The notes beneath the pieces were generated by a model that was given only the letters and a program-made list of their open reading frames with translations, searched no databases and had not been told where the DNA came from. The position numbers and the translations under genes were made by a program. A stretch of DNA of 64,000 nt from an uncultured Pelagibacteraceae bacterium (GTDB lineage Bacteria > Pseudomonadota > Alphaproteobacteria > Pelagibacterales > Pelagibacteraceae), in NCBI GenBank assembly GCA_902526115.1, contig CABZJV010000001.1:1-64000 (forward strand). Direction: 5' to 3'. The number at the start of each line of letters is the position of its first letter. Within the stretch, counting starts at the first letter, position 1. Below, piece after piece: positions 1 to 10,944 of this stretch.

Positions 1-1
1 A

Positions 2-2524
2 ACTAACGGTAAATCATCAGTCTCTGATTTTTATTATCAAATTTTAAGTTTAAATAATAAAAAAGTTGTTTCCATAGGAACATTAGGTGTTAGATCAAAT
101 AACTTTAATTTTAATTTATCAAATACAACAATTGATCCAATTAACTTAGGTAAAATACTAAACAAATTAAAGAAAAAAAAAATTGAAAATGTAATTATGG
201 AAGCATCAAGTCACGGTTTACATCAAAATAGACTGGATGGACTTTTTTTTAGTTCTGCTATTTTTACAAATTTATCCCAAGATCATTTAGACTATCATAA
301 AAATTTTAAAAATTATCTGAATGCCAAACTATATTTGTTTGAAAATCTTATAAAAAAAAAAGGATTTGTTATAACTGATGAAAAAATACCCGAATTTAAA
401 AAAATTAAAAAAATAAGTTTCAAAAAAAAATTAAAATTACTTACTTTTGAAAATAAAAATTTTAAACTTGTGTCTCACAATTATAAAAATACCTACCAAG
501 TATTAAAAATAAAACATAATAATTTAATACATAATATTAGAGTCAACCTTATAGGTAAAATTCAAATAAAAAATATTCTAATGGCTGCCATTGCAGCCTC
601 AAAAAGTAATTTAGATTTTAAAAAAATAATTAGTGTTATTCCAAAACTATCCCCTGTTGAAGGCAGGTTTGAAAATATAGGAAAAATTAAAAATAAATCT
701 TTAGTTTTTCTTGATTATGCTCATACACCAGATGCTTTACAAACTTGTCTTCAAAATATTAAAGAACAGTTTCCAGATAAGTATATTTCAGTTGTATTTG
801 GTTGTGGAGGAGACAGAGATAAGGGAAAAAGATCAAAAATGGGCAAAATTGCTAGCAGATATGGCGATAAAATTTATCTTACGGACGATAATCCAAGACA
901 AGAAAGTCCCAGCAAAATAAGAGAAGATATTAAAAAGGGAATTAAAAAAGATAAAATTATTGAAATTTCAAACAGAAAAAAAGCAATTGGAAAGGCAATA
1001 AGTAACTTAAACACAGGAAATGTTCTAATAGTTGCAGGCAAAGGTCATGAAACGACGCAGCAGGTTGGAAATAAAAAAATTTTCCTATCAGATAGGCAAA
1101 TAATTTTGAGCTCAATTAAAAAAAAAAATTTAGAATTATCTAGAAACCTAAAAGTGAACATTATTAATGAAAGATTCGATCAAAAAATTTTATCATCTAA
1201 ATTAAATATCAATAAAGCCACGATTAATTCAAAGACTGTTAAAAAAAATGATATTTTCTTTGCAATTAAAGGAAAAATAAATGATGGAAACAAATTTGTT
1301 GAACAAGCAATTAAAAATAAAGCATTATTAACTGTAGTAAATAAAATTCAAAAGAAATTACCTCAAAATAAACAAGTAAGATCGTTAAACCCTTTAGATT
1401 TGCTTACAAAAACTGCGAAAATTTTTAGACAAAATATTTCTACAAAAATTATTGCTATAACTGGTAGTTGTGGAAAAACTTCTTTAAAAGAATTAATGGG
1501 AAATACTTTTAATAAAATATCTAAAACAACAATTTCTCCGAAATCATATAATAATAAATACGGTGTTCCATTAAGTCTTTTTAATATAAATCAAAATGAT
1601 GATTATGGTATTCTTGAAATTGGAATGGATAAAAGGGGTGAGATAGATCAACTTTCAAAAATTATTCAGCCTGACATAAGCGTAATCACAAATATCAATT
1701 ATGCTCATGCCAAAAACTTTAAAAATATAAGACAAATAGCTTTGGCAAAAGCTGAAATAATTAATAATACTAAAGATGATGGCCATATAGTCCTCAACGC
1801 CGATGATGCTTTTTTTAATTTACATAGGCAAATAGCAAATAAAAAGAAAATTAAAGTATTATCTTTCGGTATTAATAACCAAAATGCTAATATAAAACTG
1901 AATAATATAATTAAAACTAAAAACAAATATAATATTTTTATTAAAATAAATAAATCTAAAAAAAAGTTTATAATCTCAAATAATTTTCAAAATCATATTT
2001 ATAATATCTTGGCAGCTCTAACTGTAAAAAGTATTTTCTTTGATATCTTAAAATTAGATAAAAACATATTTTTGAATTTTAAAACCCCAGAAGGAAGGGG
2101 TGATATATCGAAAATTAAAGTGAATAAAAAAATTATTAACCTAATAGATGAAAGTTATAATTCTAATCCCTTATCTTTGAAAACTGCAATATTAAATTAT
2201 GATAAAGTCAAAACAAGAAATGCTAAAAAATTCCTTATACTTGGCGATATGTTGGAGCTTGGAAGTCATTCAAAAAAACTTCATGAATCTTTATCTTCAG
2301 TAATTAATAGGACCAATATCGATAAAGTTTTTGTCAGAGGGAAAGAAATTTTCCACTTATATAATAGAATTTCTAAGTTTAAAAAAGGCTCTGTTTTAAA
2401 GAACAAACTTAAAATAAAGGATCTCATTGAAAAAAATTTAGATAATAACGATTTTTTAATGATTAAGGCCTCAAATGCGACAGGTTTCAATAAGATTGTA
2501 AAAGAATTAAAAGGTTCAAATTAA
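2..2524 (+). CDS. murE-murF: MurE-MurF fusion (UDP-MurNAc-tripeptide synthetase / UDP-MurNAc-tripeptide:D-Ala-D-Ala ligase), 5' end truncated by window
   Basis: Frame is open from position 2 (TNGKSSVSDF..). MurE motifs GKGHETTQ and the meso-DAP motif DNPR, followed in the same frame from about nt 1139 by MurF motifs (DIFFAIKG..DGNKFVEQA, ITGSCGKTSLKE, YNNKYGVPLSLFN, DESYNSNP). No stop between the two halves. Confidence 0.93.
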   Translation, partial: TNGKSSVSDFYYQILSLNNKKVVSIGTLGVRSNNFNFNLSNTTIDPINLGKILNKLKKKKIENVIMEASSHGLHQNRLDGLFFSSAIFTNLSQDHLDYHKNFKNYLNAKLYLFENLIKKKGFVITDEKIPEFKKIKKISFKKKLKLLTFENKNFKLVSHNYKNTYQVLKIKHNNLIHNIRVNLIGKIQIKNILMAAIAASKSNLDFKKIISVIPKLSPVEGRFENIGKIKNKSLVFLDYAHTPDALQTCLQNIKEQFPDKYISVVFGCGGDRDKGKRSKMGKIASRYGDKIYLTDDNPRQESPSKIREDIKKGIKKDKIIEISNRKKAIGKAISNLNTGNVLIVAGKGHETTQQVGNKKIFLSDRQIILSSIKKKNLELSRNLKVNIINERFDQKILSSKLNINKATINSKTVKKNDIFFAIKGKINDGNKFVEQAIKNKALLTVVNKIQKKLPQNKQVRSLNPLDLLTKTAKIFRQNISTKIIAITGSCGKTSLKELMGNTFNKISKTTISPKSYNNKYGVPLSLFNINQNDDYGILEIGMDKRGEIDQLSKIIQPDISVITNINYAHAKNFKNIRQIALAKAEIINNTKDDGHIVLNADDAFFNLHRQIANKKKIKVLSFGINNQNANIKLNNIIKTKNKYNIFIKINKSKKKFIISNNFQNHIYNILAALTVKSIFFDILKLDKNIFLNFKTPEGRGDISKIKVNKKIINLIDESYNSNPLSLKTAILNYDKVKTRNAKKFLILGDMLELGSHSKKLHESLSSVINRTNIDKVFVRGKEIFHLYNRISKFKKGSVLKNKLKIKDLIEKNLDNNDFLMIKASNATGFNKIVKELKGSN

Positions 2525-3610
2525 ATGCTTTATCAATTTCTACTAAACTTTGTTGACACCTTTGGTTTTTTGAATGTTTTCAAATACATTACTTTCAGAA
2601 CTGGATTATCTCTTTTTACTTCATTGGCTATTGTTTTAATTATTGGCGGACCTTTTATTAATTATTTTTCTAGCAAAAAAATTTTAAATCCTATTAGAGA
2701 TGATGGTCCTGAGGAGCATATTGTGAAAAAAATTGGAACACCAACAATGGGTGGTGTAATTATATTAATAGGTTTATTAGTTTCAGTTTTGTGTTGGGGA
2801 GACTTAACGAATATAAATATTCTGTTTTGTATCTATATTGCTGTTTCGTTTGGTATTTTAGGTGCTTTTGATGATTATAAAAAAATTAAACGCAGCAATT
2901 CTTCTGGTATTTCATCAAAATTTAAAATTATTTCTCAGATTGTTTTAGCAATTGTAGGAGTTTGTTTTTTTGTTTATTATGTAGAGTATCAGAATATAAC
3001 TAACTTATATTTTCCATTCTTCAAAAACCTAATTATTAATTTGGGATGGTTCTTTATACCATTCGCTGTATTTGTTTTAATTGGTTCATCTAATGCAGTT
3101 AATCTAACAGATGGTTTAGATGGCTTAGCAACTGTCCCAGTAATTTTGGTTGCAGGATGTTTTGCATTTATAAGTTATGTAACTGGAAATATTGTTTTCT
3201 CTGATTACTTACAAATACCATACATTCAGGGTACAGGTGAAATCTCAATTTTTTGTGGAGCAATTATAGGTTCTTGTTTAGGTTTTCTATGGTTTAATGC
3301 TCCACCTGCTAAAATTTTTATGGGAGATACAGGATCTTTGTCTTTAGGAGGTTCTTTAGGGGCAGTTGGAATAATAACTAAACATGAAATTGTTCTTGCA
3401 ATAACAGGTGGTCTTTTTGTTCTTGAAGCAGTTTCTGTGATGGTCCAAGTTATTTCTTTTAAACTTACAGGCAAACGAATTTTTAAAATGGCACCAATCC
3501 ATCATCATTTTGAAAAGAAGGGTTGGCCAGAGTCTACAGTGGTAATAAGATTTTGGATTATATCTATCATTTTAGCAATGATAGGATTAGCGACCTTAAA
3601 GTTAAGATAA
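2525..3610 (+). CDS. mraY: Phospho-N-acetylmuramoyl-pentapeptide transferase
   Basis: PTMGGV, NLTDGLDGLA, FMGDTGSLSLGG and APIHHHFEKKGWPE motifs; dcw cluster context. Confidence 0.97.
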   Translation: MLYQFLLNFVDTFGFLNVFKYITFRTGLSLFTSLAIVLIIGGPFINYFSSKKILNPIRDDGPEEHIVKKIGTPTMGGVIILIGLLVSVLCWGDLTNINILFCIYIAVSFGILGAFDDYKKIKRSNSSGISSKFKIISQIVLAIVGVCFFVYYVEYQNITNLYFPFFKNLIINLGWFFIPFAVFVLIGSSNAVNLTDGLDGLATVPVILVAGCFAFISYVTGNIVFSDYLQIPYIQGTGEISIFCGAIIGSCLGFLWFNAPPAKIFMGDTGSLSLGGSLGAVGIITKHEIVLAITGGLFVLEAVSVMVQVISFKLTGKRIFKMAPIHHHFEKKGWPESTVVIRFWIISIILAMIGLATLKLR

Positions 3611-4908
3611 TGAAAAAAATCAATAATATTTTTTTAAAAAAAAAAATATTAATTTATGGATTAGGCAAAAGTGGAATATCTACTTATAATTTTTTAAGGC
3701 AAAAAGCTGAAGTATACTTATTTGATGATAATGTTCTAAATAATTTCAGATTAAACAAAAAAAATCTGAGCTATAGCAAAATACTTAAAAGTGATTTTGA
3801 TTTTATCATAATAAGCCCAGGCATAGACTCATCTAAATGCAGATTATCAAAATATTTAAAGCAAAATTATTATAAAATTTACACAGATCTTGACGTTTTT
3901 TACTCATTTTTTAACAATGATAGCGTTACAATTACTGGCACTAATGGGAAATCGACTACTGCAAAACTCATATATGATGTTTTAAGAGATCAAAAAAAAG
4001 ATGTAAGGCTTGTTGGAAATATTGGTAATCCCGTTCTATCTGAAAAAAAAATCACAAAAAAAACTTTTTTTGTAATTGAAGCATCTTCTTATCAGCTAGA
4101 TTATAGTAAAATATTTAAATCAAAATATTCAGTTATTCTCAATATCACACCTGATCACATCGAAAGGCACAAAAGTTTTAAAAATTATATAGAAGCTAAA
4201 TTTAGTTTATTAAATTCACAAACTAAACAATCTGTTGCTTTCGTAAAAGGAAATGATCCAGTTATAAACAAAAAATTAAGAAAAAATAAATATAAACAAA
4301 AAATTATTAAAATAAATACCTCTAGTACTCCAAAATTATTTGAAAAAATTAATAATAAGTACTTCTTATCATTTGGTAATAGAGAAAATTTAATTTTTGT
4401 TTTAAAAATATGTCAAATTCTTAAACTTAAAAGAGAAAAATTATTAAAAACAATAAATAAATTTAAAGGATTGAAATATCGTCAACAAATCATTTTTGAT
4501 AGTAATTATTTGAGCATAATTAATGACTCAAAATCAACTAGTTTAGCCTCATCGGAAAATCTTCTGAAAAACCTTAAAAGTGTTTATTGGATATTATGTG
4601 GTATACCAAAAAAAGGTGATAAATTTAATCTCACAAAATATCACTGCAAAAATTTTAAGGTTTATATAATTGGAAATTATTACAAACAATTTAGCAAAAA
4701 TTTTAAGAATAAATTAACAACAAAAAAGTTTGATAATTTAAAACATACACTTAATCAAATATTTAAAGAAATTAAAAATAATAAAAAAGAAAAAAATACA
4801 ATTTTATTTAGTCCGGCAGGAGCATCATTCGATAATTTTAAAAACTTTGAGGAAAGAGGTTTTTACTTTAATCAAACAATCAAAAAATATTTAAATGCAA
4901 AGCAATAG
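3610..4908 (+). CDS. murD: UDP-N-acetylmuramoylalanine-D-glutamate ligase
   Basis: ITGTNGKSTTAKL Mur ligase P-loop and ITPDHIERH; likely ATG at 3610 overlaps the mraY stop codon (TAATG); the track ORF starts earlier at 3523. Confidence 0.93.
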   Translation: MKKINNIFLKKKILIYGLGKSGISTYNFLRQKAEVYLFDDNVLNNFRLNKKNLSYSKILKSDFDFIIISPGIDSSKCRLSKYLKQNYYKIYTDLDVFYSFFNNDSVTITGTNGKSTTAKLIYDVLRDQKKDVRLVGNIGNPVLSEKKITKKTFFVIEASSYQLDYSKIFKSKYSVILNITPDHIERHKSFKNYIEAKFSLLNSQTKQSVAFVKGNDPVINKKLRKNKYKQKIIKINTSSTPKLFEKINNKYFLSFGNRENLIFVLKICQILKLKREKLLKTINKFKGLKYRQQIIFDSNYLSIINDSKSTSLASSENLLKNLKSVYWILCGIPKKGDKFNLTKYHCKNFKVYIIGNYYKQFSKNFKNKLTTKKFDNLKHTLNQIFKEIKNNKKEKNTILFSPAGASFDNFKNFEERGFYFNQTIKKYLNAKQ

Positions 4909-6016
4909 TTTTCTTTACAATTTTTATTATCAGTGGTGGAAAAATATTGATAAATCTATTTTTTTTATAATCAGTTTATTATTTATTATCGGTCTTTTCT
5001 TTTCTTTAGTCTCCACCTCTTTAATAGCCTCTGATAAGCTTGATACAAACAGTTACTTCTTTTTTTTTAAACATTTAATATATGTTTTAATTGGGATATT
5101 TATCCTTTTTATATTTTCTTCTTTTAAAAATGAACAATTAATTAAATATTCAATAGTACTTTTTTTTGTTTCCTTAATTTCATTAGTTTTAGTTCCAATT
5201 ATAGGTGTTGAGGTCAAGGGCTCTAAGAGATGGATAGATCTATTTTTCTTACCAAGGTTTCAACCTATAGAAGTTCTTAAGCCTTTTTTAATAGTTTTTT
5301 TAGCTACCATTCTTTGTACTGAAAAAACTAATTTAACGATTAAATACTTATTAACTACAATAACTATATCAGTTATATCTATTCTATTAATAGTACAACC
5401 AGATATAGGTCAAACTTTGTTGGTAGTTTTCTCTTGGTCAGTTTTAATTTTTACATCAGGTATTAATATATTTATTCTTTTAGCTTTTTTTTGTTTAGCT
5501 ATAATTTTACTAACATATTTAATCATGTATGTTCCAAAATTTGACTATATACAGGGACGTATAATTTCTTTCTTTAATAAAGAAACTGGAGCTCACAATT
5601 TTCAGTCAGATAAAGCAATAGACTCAATTACTAGTGGAGGTTTTTTTGGTAAAGGAATTGGAGAGGGGACACTTAAAAACAGAGTCCCTGAGGCGCATAC
5701 AGACTATATTATCTCAGTAATTTCCGAAGAATTTGGAGTGGTGGCCATAATGTTAATATTACTATTATTTTTAATTTTCATCTATATGGTTTTTAAAAAA
5801 ATCAGTTTCGAAACAGATGATAGAATTAAATTGATATTAATTGGATCGATAAGTTTGATTTTGATGCAAGTAACAATTCATATTGGTGTAAATATTAGAT
5901 TATTTCCAACTACAGGCATGACGTTACCTTTTTTAAGCTATGGAGGCTCATCGATTATAAGCACATCTATATTAGCAGGGATTATATTAAATTTAACTAA
6001 AAGAAAAATAAATTAA
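4895..6016 (+). CDS. ftsW: SEDS-family glycosyltransferase FtsW
   Basis: Polytopic membrane protein with SEDS motifs (VEVKGSKRWIDL, QPDIGQTLL, TGMTLPFLSYGGSS) located between murD and murG. Confidence 0.93.
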   Translation: MQSNSFLYNFYYQWWKNIDKSIFFIISLLFIIGLFFSLVSTSLIASDKLDTNSYFFFFKHLIYVLIGIFILFIFSSFKNEQLIKYSIVLFFVSLISLVLVPIIGVEVKGSKRWIDLFFLPRFQPIEVLKPFLIVFLATILCTEKTNLTIKYLLTTITISVISILLIVQPDIGQTLLVVFSWSVLIFTSGINIFILLAFFCLAIILLTYLIMYVPKFDYIQGRIISFFNKETGAHNFQSDKAIDSITSGGFFGKGIGEGTLKNRVPEAHTDYIISVISEEFGVVAIMLILLLFLIFIYMVFKKISFETDDRIKLILIGSISLILMQVTIHIGVNIRLFPTTGMTLPFLSYGGSSIISTSILAGIILNLTKRKIN

Positions 6017-6019
6017 TTT

Positions 6020-7087
6020 ATGAGAAAAAAAATTTTGATTACCACGGGTGGATCAGGTGGACATGTTTTTCCAGCTTTAACAATTTATGATCATTTAAAA
6101 GCTGAGTACGATATATTGATTTCAAGTGATCAGAGAGGATTAAAATTTTTTGAATCAGAAATGTATAGACCGATTATTATTGACACACCAAAACTAAAAA
6201 TCTCCATTTTGTTTCCTTTTGTAATTTTTAAGGTTTTTTTTTTAATAATAAAATCTTTGAGTATTTTAAAAAATGAAAAAATATCTATTTTAATTTCTAC
6301 CGGTGGATATATGTCATTGCCATTATTTTTTGCTGCAAAAATATTAGGTATCAAAATTTATTTAATTGAACCAAATATGGTTTTAGGGAAAGCTAACAAA
6401 TTTTTTTTAAAATTTTCAAAAATTATTATTTGTTATGCAAAACATATAGTTGGGTTTCCTAAAAACCTTGAGGATAAATTGAGAATTCTGAAACCCTTAG
6501 TTAGAAAAAAATATCATAAAGAACTAATAAATCGTCAGCAAACTGATTTATTTACTATTACTATTATTGGAGGTAGTCAGGGTGCGAAAATATTTGATAA
6601 TTTATTACATCAAACTTTAGCTAATATCTCAAAAAGTGTAAAAATAAAAATTATTCAACAAACAACTGAAAGCAATCAAAATTTTCTTATAAATTTTTAT
6701 AAAGAAAACAATATTGAACATCACGTTTTTGTATTTGAAAAAGATCTGAATAAACTTTTAATTAAATCTGATCTTTGCATAACAAGAGGTGGCGCTTCAA
6801 GTTTAGCAGAATTATCATTATTTAAAGTGCCATTTATATCCATTCCACTTCCATCATCCATGGACAATCATCAATATGAAAATGCAAAATTTTATGAGGA
6901 TCAAAACTCTTGTTGGATAATAAATCAAAATGAATTTGAGAAAGATAAGTTTGAAGATTTTTTGCTAAAGATAATCAAAAATAAAGACGAATTTTTGCAA
7001 AAAAAAAAGAATTTAGAAAATTTAAATTTTCAAAATACTTGGATTAATGTTAATCAAAATTTGTTATCAATTTTAAATGAAAATTAA
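6020..7087 (+). CDS. murG: UDP-GlcNAc:undecaprenyl-PP-MurNAc-pentapeptide GlcNAc transferase
   Basis: TTGGSGGHVFPA, IIGGSQGAKIFD, TRGGASSLAEL; cluster context. Confidence 0.95.
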   Translation: MRKKILITTGGSGGHVFPALTIYDHLKAEYDILISSDQRGLKFFESEMYRPIIIDTPKLKISILFPFVIFKVFFLIIKSLSILKNEKISILISTGGYMSLPLFFAAKILGIKIYLIEPNMVLGKANKFFLKFSKIIICYAKHIVGFPKNLEDKLRILKPLVRKKYHKELINRQQTDLFTITIIGGSQGAKIFDNLLHQTLANISKSVKIKIIQQTTESNQNFLINFYKENNIEHHVFVFEKDLNKLLIKSDLCITRGGASSLAELSLFKVPFISIPLPSSMDNHQYENAKFYEDQNSCWIINQNEFEKDKFEDFLLKIIKNKDEFLQKKKNLENLNFQNTWINVNQNLLSILNEN

Positions 7088-8474
7088 ATTAGCCAAAACA
7101 GAATTAATACATTTTATAGGTATTGGGGGTATTGGTATGAGTGGTTTAGCCTTAATAATGAAGGGCAAAGGTTTTAGAGTTCAAGGCAGTGATATCTTAA
7201 TTAATAAAAATATAGAGAGACTAAAAAAAGCAAAAATAAAAGTTATAATCGGACATAAAAAACAAAATATTAATAAGGCAACAATATTAGTTGTATCCTC
7301 AGCTATAAAAAAAAATAATCCAGAAATGATAGAAGCAATAAGAAAACAATTACCTATTTACAGAAGAGGCGAGATGCTAGCAAATATTGTCTCTTTAACA
7401 AAGAATATTATTGTGGTGGGTTCTCATGGCAAAACTACCACCACATCACTAATAGCTTCAATTTTTCAAGAAACGAAAATAGATCCAACTATTATTAATG
7501 GAGGTGTAATAAACTCAATAAATAACTCTGCAAGACTTGGTAAAAGTGAATGGTCAATATTAGAAGCTGATGAGTCTGATGGTAGTTTTGTACATACTCC
7601 CCCAACATACGCAATTATTACAAATATCGATAAAGAGCATATGGACTATTATCGTACTATGGATAAATTAAATAAATATTTTGTAAATTTTGTTAACAAA
7701 GTTCCTTCATTTGGAAAATCGTTTATATGTTTAGATAATAAAAATAATAAAGGTTTAATAAAAAAATTAAAAAATAAAAATTTTTATACGTATGGGACAG
7801 ACGACAAATCTAATTTTATTATTAAGAATATAAAACAATTTAGAGAATATTCAGAATATGATTTAAAAATTAGGTTACCCAACAACAAAATTAGAATAAT
7901 TAAAAAAATTAAAATTCCATTATTAGGTTTTCACAATATTCAAAATTCAGCGGCTGCAACTGCTTTAGCGCTTACCGTTGGTTTAAATATTTCTAATATT
8001 AAAAAGGGACTTAAAAATTTCAAAGGTGTTCAAAGAAGATTTAATAAAATTTTTACTTTTAATAATGTTGATTTTTTTGATGATTATGCTCATCATCCAA
8101 CAGAAATTAAAGAAGTTCTCAATGGAGTTAAACACGTTTACAAGGATTATGAAAAAATATGTGTTTTTCAACCACACAGGATATCAAGATTGAAGGATTT
8201 AAAATCAGAATTTGCCTCTTCTTTTAAAAACGCAGATAAAGTAATTCTTTTTCCAATTTATACTGCTGGAGAAAAAATAAAATTAGGTTTTAAATATTTT
8301 GATTTTGCTAAACAGATAATTAAAAAATCTAAAGTTCAGCTATTTATGGTAAATGATAAATATCAATTAGCCAAATATATAAAACACAACATTTATGGAG
8401 ATAAAATAGTAATAGCCATGGGAGCTGGTTCTATTTCATCGTGGATGAGAGAAATGCCAAAATTTTTGTTATGA
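7077..8474 (+). CDS. murC: UDP-N-acetylmuramate-L-alanine ligase
   Basis: HFIGIGGIGMSGLA, GSHGKTTTTSL, EADESDGSF, DDYAHHPTEI motifs. Confidence 0.97.
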   Translation: MKIKLAKTELIHFIGIGGIGMSGLALIMKGKGFRVQGSDILINKNIERLKKAKIKVIIGHKKQNINKATILVVSSAIKKNNPEMIEAIRKQLPIYRRGEMLANIVSLTKNIIVVGSHGKTTTTSLIASIFQETKIDPTIINGGVINSINNSARLGKSEWSILEADESDGSFVHTPPTYAIITNIDKEHMDYYRTMDKLNKYFVNFVNKVPSFGKSFICLDNKNNKGLIKKLKNKNFYTYGTDDKSNFIIKNIKQFREYSEYDLKIRLPNNKIRIIKKIKIPLLGFHNIQNSAAATALALTVGLNISNIKKGLKNFKGVQRRFNKIFTFNNVDFFDDYAHHPTEIKEVLNGVKHVYKDYEKICVFQPHRISRLKDLKSEFASSFKNADKVILFPIYTAGEKIKLGFKYFDFAKQIIKKSKVQLFMVNDKYQLAKYIKHNIYGDKIVIAMGAGSISSWMREMPKFLL

Positions 8475-9376
8475 ATACTTATTTAAAAGAATTATCGTCG
8501 GAATTTAAAGAAAATCTAAAATTAAACTATGATTTAAAAAAAAAAAATTGGTTTAATATCGGTGGCAAAACTAAGATTTATTACAAAGCGAAAAATTTAA
8601 AAGAGCTAATTAGGTTTTTAAAAAAGATTAATAAAAAAGAAAAAATATTTATTTTAGGAGGTGGGTCAAACACTTTAATTACCGACAATGATTATGATGG
8701 TGTTGTAATAAAATTATTAAATAATTTTAATAATATTTCTTTATTATCTGATGAAATTGTCATTGCAGGCAGTGCTGTTAGTGATAAATCGTTGTCAGAA
8801 TTTGCTATTGATAATAGTTTAGGAGGCTTTGAATTTTTATCATGTATACCAGGTACAGTCGGCGGAGGTATTAAAATGAATTCGGGATGTTTTGGAAGAG
8901 AATTTAAAGATATCTTAATTTCTATCCAAGCGATAAATAAATTAGGTAAAGTATTAACTATTCCAGTCAAAGATATAGATTTTAAGTATCGAGACAGTGG
9001 ATTATCTGATGAACTTATATTTTTAAGTGCATCATTTAAGGGATATAAAAAAAATAAAGCTCTAATAAAGAGTGAAGTTGAGACGCTAATAAAAAAAAAA
9101 GAATTAGCTCAACCTACAAGAATAAAAACTAGTGGAAGCACATTTAAGAATCCTATTAATCAAACTGATAAAAAGGTGTGGCAGTTAATTAGCGAGTCAG
9201 TACCACTCAAAAAGTCTTTTGGGGATGCATCAATTTCAGAGAAGCATTGTAATTTTTTTGTAAACAAAGGTAATGCTAAATTTGATGATATGAAAGATTT
9301 GATTAAATTTGTAGCTGATTCTGTTTTTAAAAAAACAGGTATTAAGCTTGAAACAGAAATTAAAATTTTGGAATAA
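8471..9376 (+). CDS. murB: UDP-N-acetylenolpyruvoylglucosamine reductase
   Basis: NWFNIGGKTKIYYKAKN, LGGGSNTLITD, IPGTVGGGIKMNSGCFG, SGSTFKNP. Likely ATG at 8471; the track ORF starts upstream at 8441. Confidence 0.94.
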   Translation: MNTYLKELSSEFKENLKLNYDLKKKNWFNIGGKTKIYYKAKNLKELIRFLKKINKKEKIFILGGGSNTLITDNDYDGVVIKLLNNFNNISLLSDEIVIAGSAVSDKSLSEFAIDNSLGGFEFLSCIPGTVGGGIKMNSGCFGREFKDILISIQAINKLGKVLTIPVKDIDFKYRDSGLSDELIFLSASFKGYKKNKALIKSEVETLIKKKELAQPTRIKTSGSTFKNPINQTDKKVWQLISESVPLKKSFGDASISEKHCNFFVNKGNAKFDDMKDLIKFVADSVFKKTGIKLETEIKILE

Positions 9377-10292
9377 TTTGAAAAAGAAAGTATTAATATT
9401 GTCAGGTGGAATTTCTAAAGAGAGATTAATTAGCCTTGATACTGGATTTCAAGTTGCAAAGGAATTAAAAAAAAATTTCTATAAAGTAAAGATTTCAGAG
9501 CCAAATAATAATTTAGAAAAGAATGTCAAAAAATTTAAGCCAGATGTAATATTTAATGCTTTACATGGTCAGTTTGGTGAAGATGGTTATATCCAAACTA
9601 TACTTGAAAGATTTCAAATACCTTACACACACTCAGGCGTAATTTCATCTGCAATAGCAATGGATAAAGAAATATCTAAAAAAATTTTTATTAAGCACAA
9701 AATAAATACTCCAAAATTTATTACATACTCATTCAAAAAAAAAAATAAAAACCTAATTAGTGAAATAAATAATAAATTAAAATTTCCAGTCGTAGTTAAG
9801 CCATTAAATGAAGGCTCGAGTGTAAATGTATTCATTTGTAATAAAAAAAATATATTCAAAATTTTAAATTCACTTAAAAATTATGAAAAAGTAATGATAG
9901 AAGAATTTATTGCTGGGCGAGAAATTCAAGTAGCTATTTTGGGGAAAAAAAAGTTAGGCGCAATTGAACTAAAACCAAAAAGAAAATTTTATGATTATCA
10001 AGCAAAGTATAATACTAATGCAAAGACTCAACACATTATTAAAATAAATCTTCCAAAAAAAAAGTTAAATGAAGTAATGGCAATGGCTTTTAAAGCTCAT
10101 AAAATAATTGGATGCAAAGGCGTTACAAGATCAGATTTTAAATATTATAAAAATAAATTTTATTTACTAGAAATAAATACTCAGCCTGGAATGACAAAAC
10201 TTTCATTAGTTCCAGAAATCGCAGCTCATTATAAAATGAGTTTCATAGAATTAATTGAATGGATTATAAATAATGCATCAACGAAAAGGTAA
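9348..10292 (+). CDS. ddl: D-alanine-D-alanine ligase
   Basis: ATP-grasp motifs HGQFGEDGYIQ, VVKPLNEGSSVNV, EINTQPGMT. True start may be the TTG near 9378. Confidence 0.93.
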   Translation: MKQKLKFWNNLKKKVLILSGGISKERLISLDTGFQVAKELKKNFYKVKISEPNNNLEKNVKKFKPDVIFNALHGQFGEDGYIQTILERFQIPYTHSGVISSAIAMDKEISKKIFIKHKINTPKFITYSFKKKNKNLISEINNKLKFPVVVKPLNEGSSVNVFICNKKNIFKILNSLKNYEKVMIEEFIAGREIQVAILGKKKLGAIELKPKRKFYDYQAKYNTNAKTQHIIKINLPKKKLNEVMAMAFKAHKIIGCKGVTRSDFKYYKNKFYLLEINTQPGMTKLSLVPEIAAHYKMSFIELIEWIINNASTKR

Positions 10293-10944
10293 AAAAATTT
10301 TAATTTATTTGTTTGTTCTTATTTTTCTTGGCTCTATAAATAATACTGCATTAACAAAAATTAAATTCGAAAATATTAAAAATATCACTATTTCTGGGTT
10401 AAACGAAGACGAGAACTTAAATCTTTTGAACGATATTCAAGATCTGAATATAAAAAATATTTTTATTGTTAATAAAAATCAAATTTCTAATATAATAAAT
10501 TCTAATAGTTTAGTTGAAAAATATGAAATTATAAAAAAATATCCAAATTCCTTAGATATTAAAATTATCAAAACTAAATTTTTAGCTAAAATTAGAATAA
10601 ATGAAAAAATTTTTCTTGTAGGATCTAATGGTAAACTATCTGATACAAAATTTTCTAATAAAGAACTCCCGTATATTTTTGGTAAACCTAAAATTGATGA
10701 ATTTATCAAATTTACAGATATAATTCATCAATCTAAGTTTTCTCTTAATGAAATAGAAAATATTTATTTTTTTCCATCTAAAAGATGGGATCTGGAACTT
10801 AAAAATAAAATAACTTTAAAATTATCAAAAAATTTAACTCAATTTTCTTTAGATGAAGTTTTTGAAATTTTAAATGATAATAATTTTAATGATATAAAAG
10901 TTGTTGATGCAAGAGTTAAAAACCAAATTATTTTAAATGACTGA
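10273..10944 (+). CDS. ftsQ: Cell division protein FtsQ (POTRA domain, divergent)
   Basis: N-terminal TM segment and POTRA-like region (IKNITISGL..), position between ddl and ftsA-like gene; C-terminal KVVDARVKNQI is FtsQ-like. Confidence 0.75.
   Translation: MHQRKGKKILIYLFVLIFLGSINNTALTKIKFENIKNITISGLNEDENLNLLNDIQDLNIKNIFIVNKNQISNIINSNSLVEKYEIIKKYPNSLDIKIIKTKFLAKIRINEKIFLVGSNGKLSDTKFSNKELPYIFGKPKIDEFIKFTDIIHQSKFSLNEIENIYFFPSKRWDLELKNKITLKLSKNLTQFSLDEVFEILNDNNFNDIKVVDARVKNQIILND

Noticed and set aside
711-920. 69-aa plus-strand ORF
   Set aside because: Out-of-frame ORF inside the murE half of the murE-murF fusion.
3523-3609. N-terminal extension of murD in the ORF track
   Set aside because: The extension lies inside the end of mraY in another frame; the ATG at 3610 starts at the expected MurD N-terminus.
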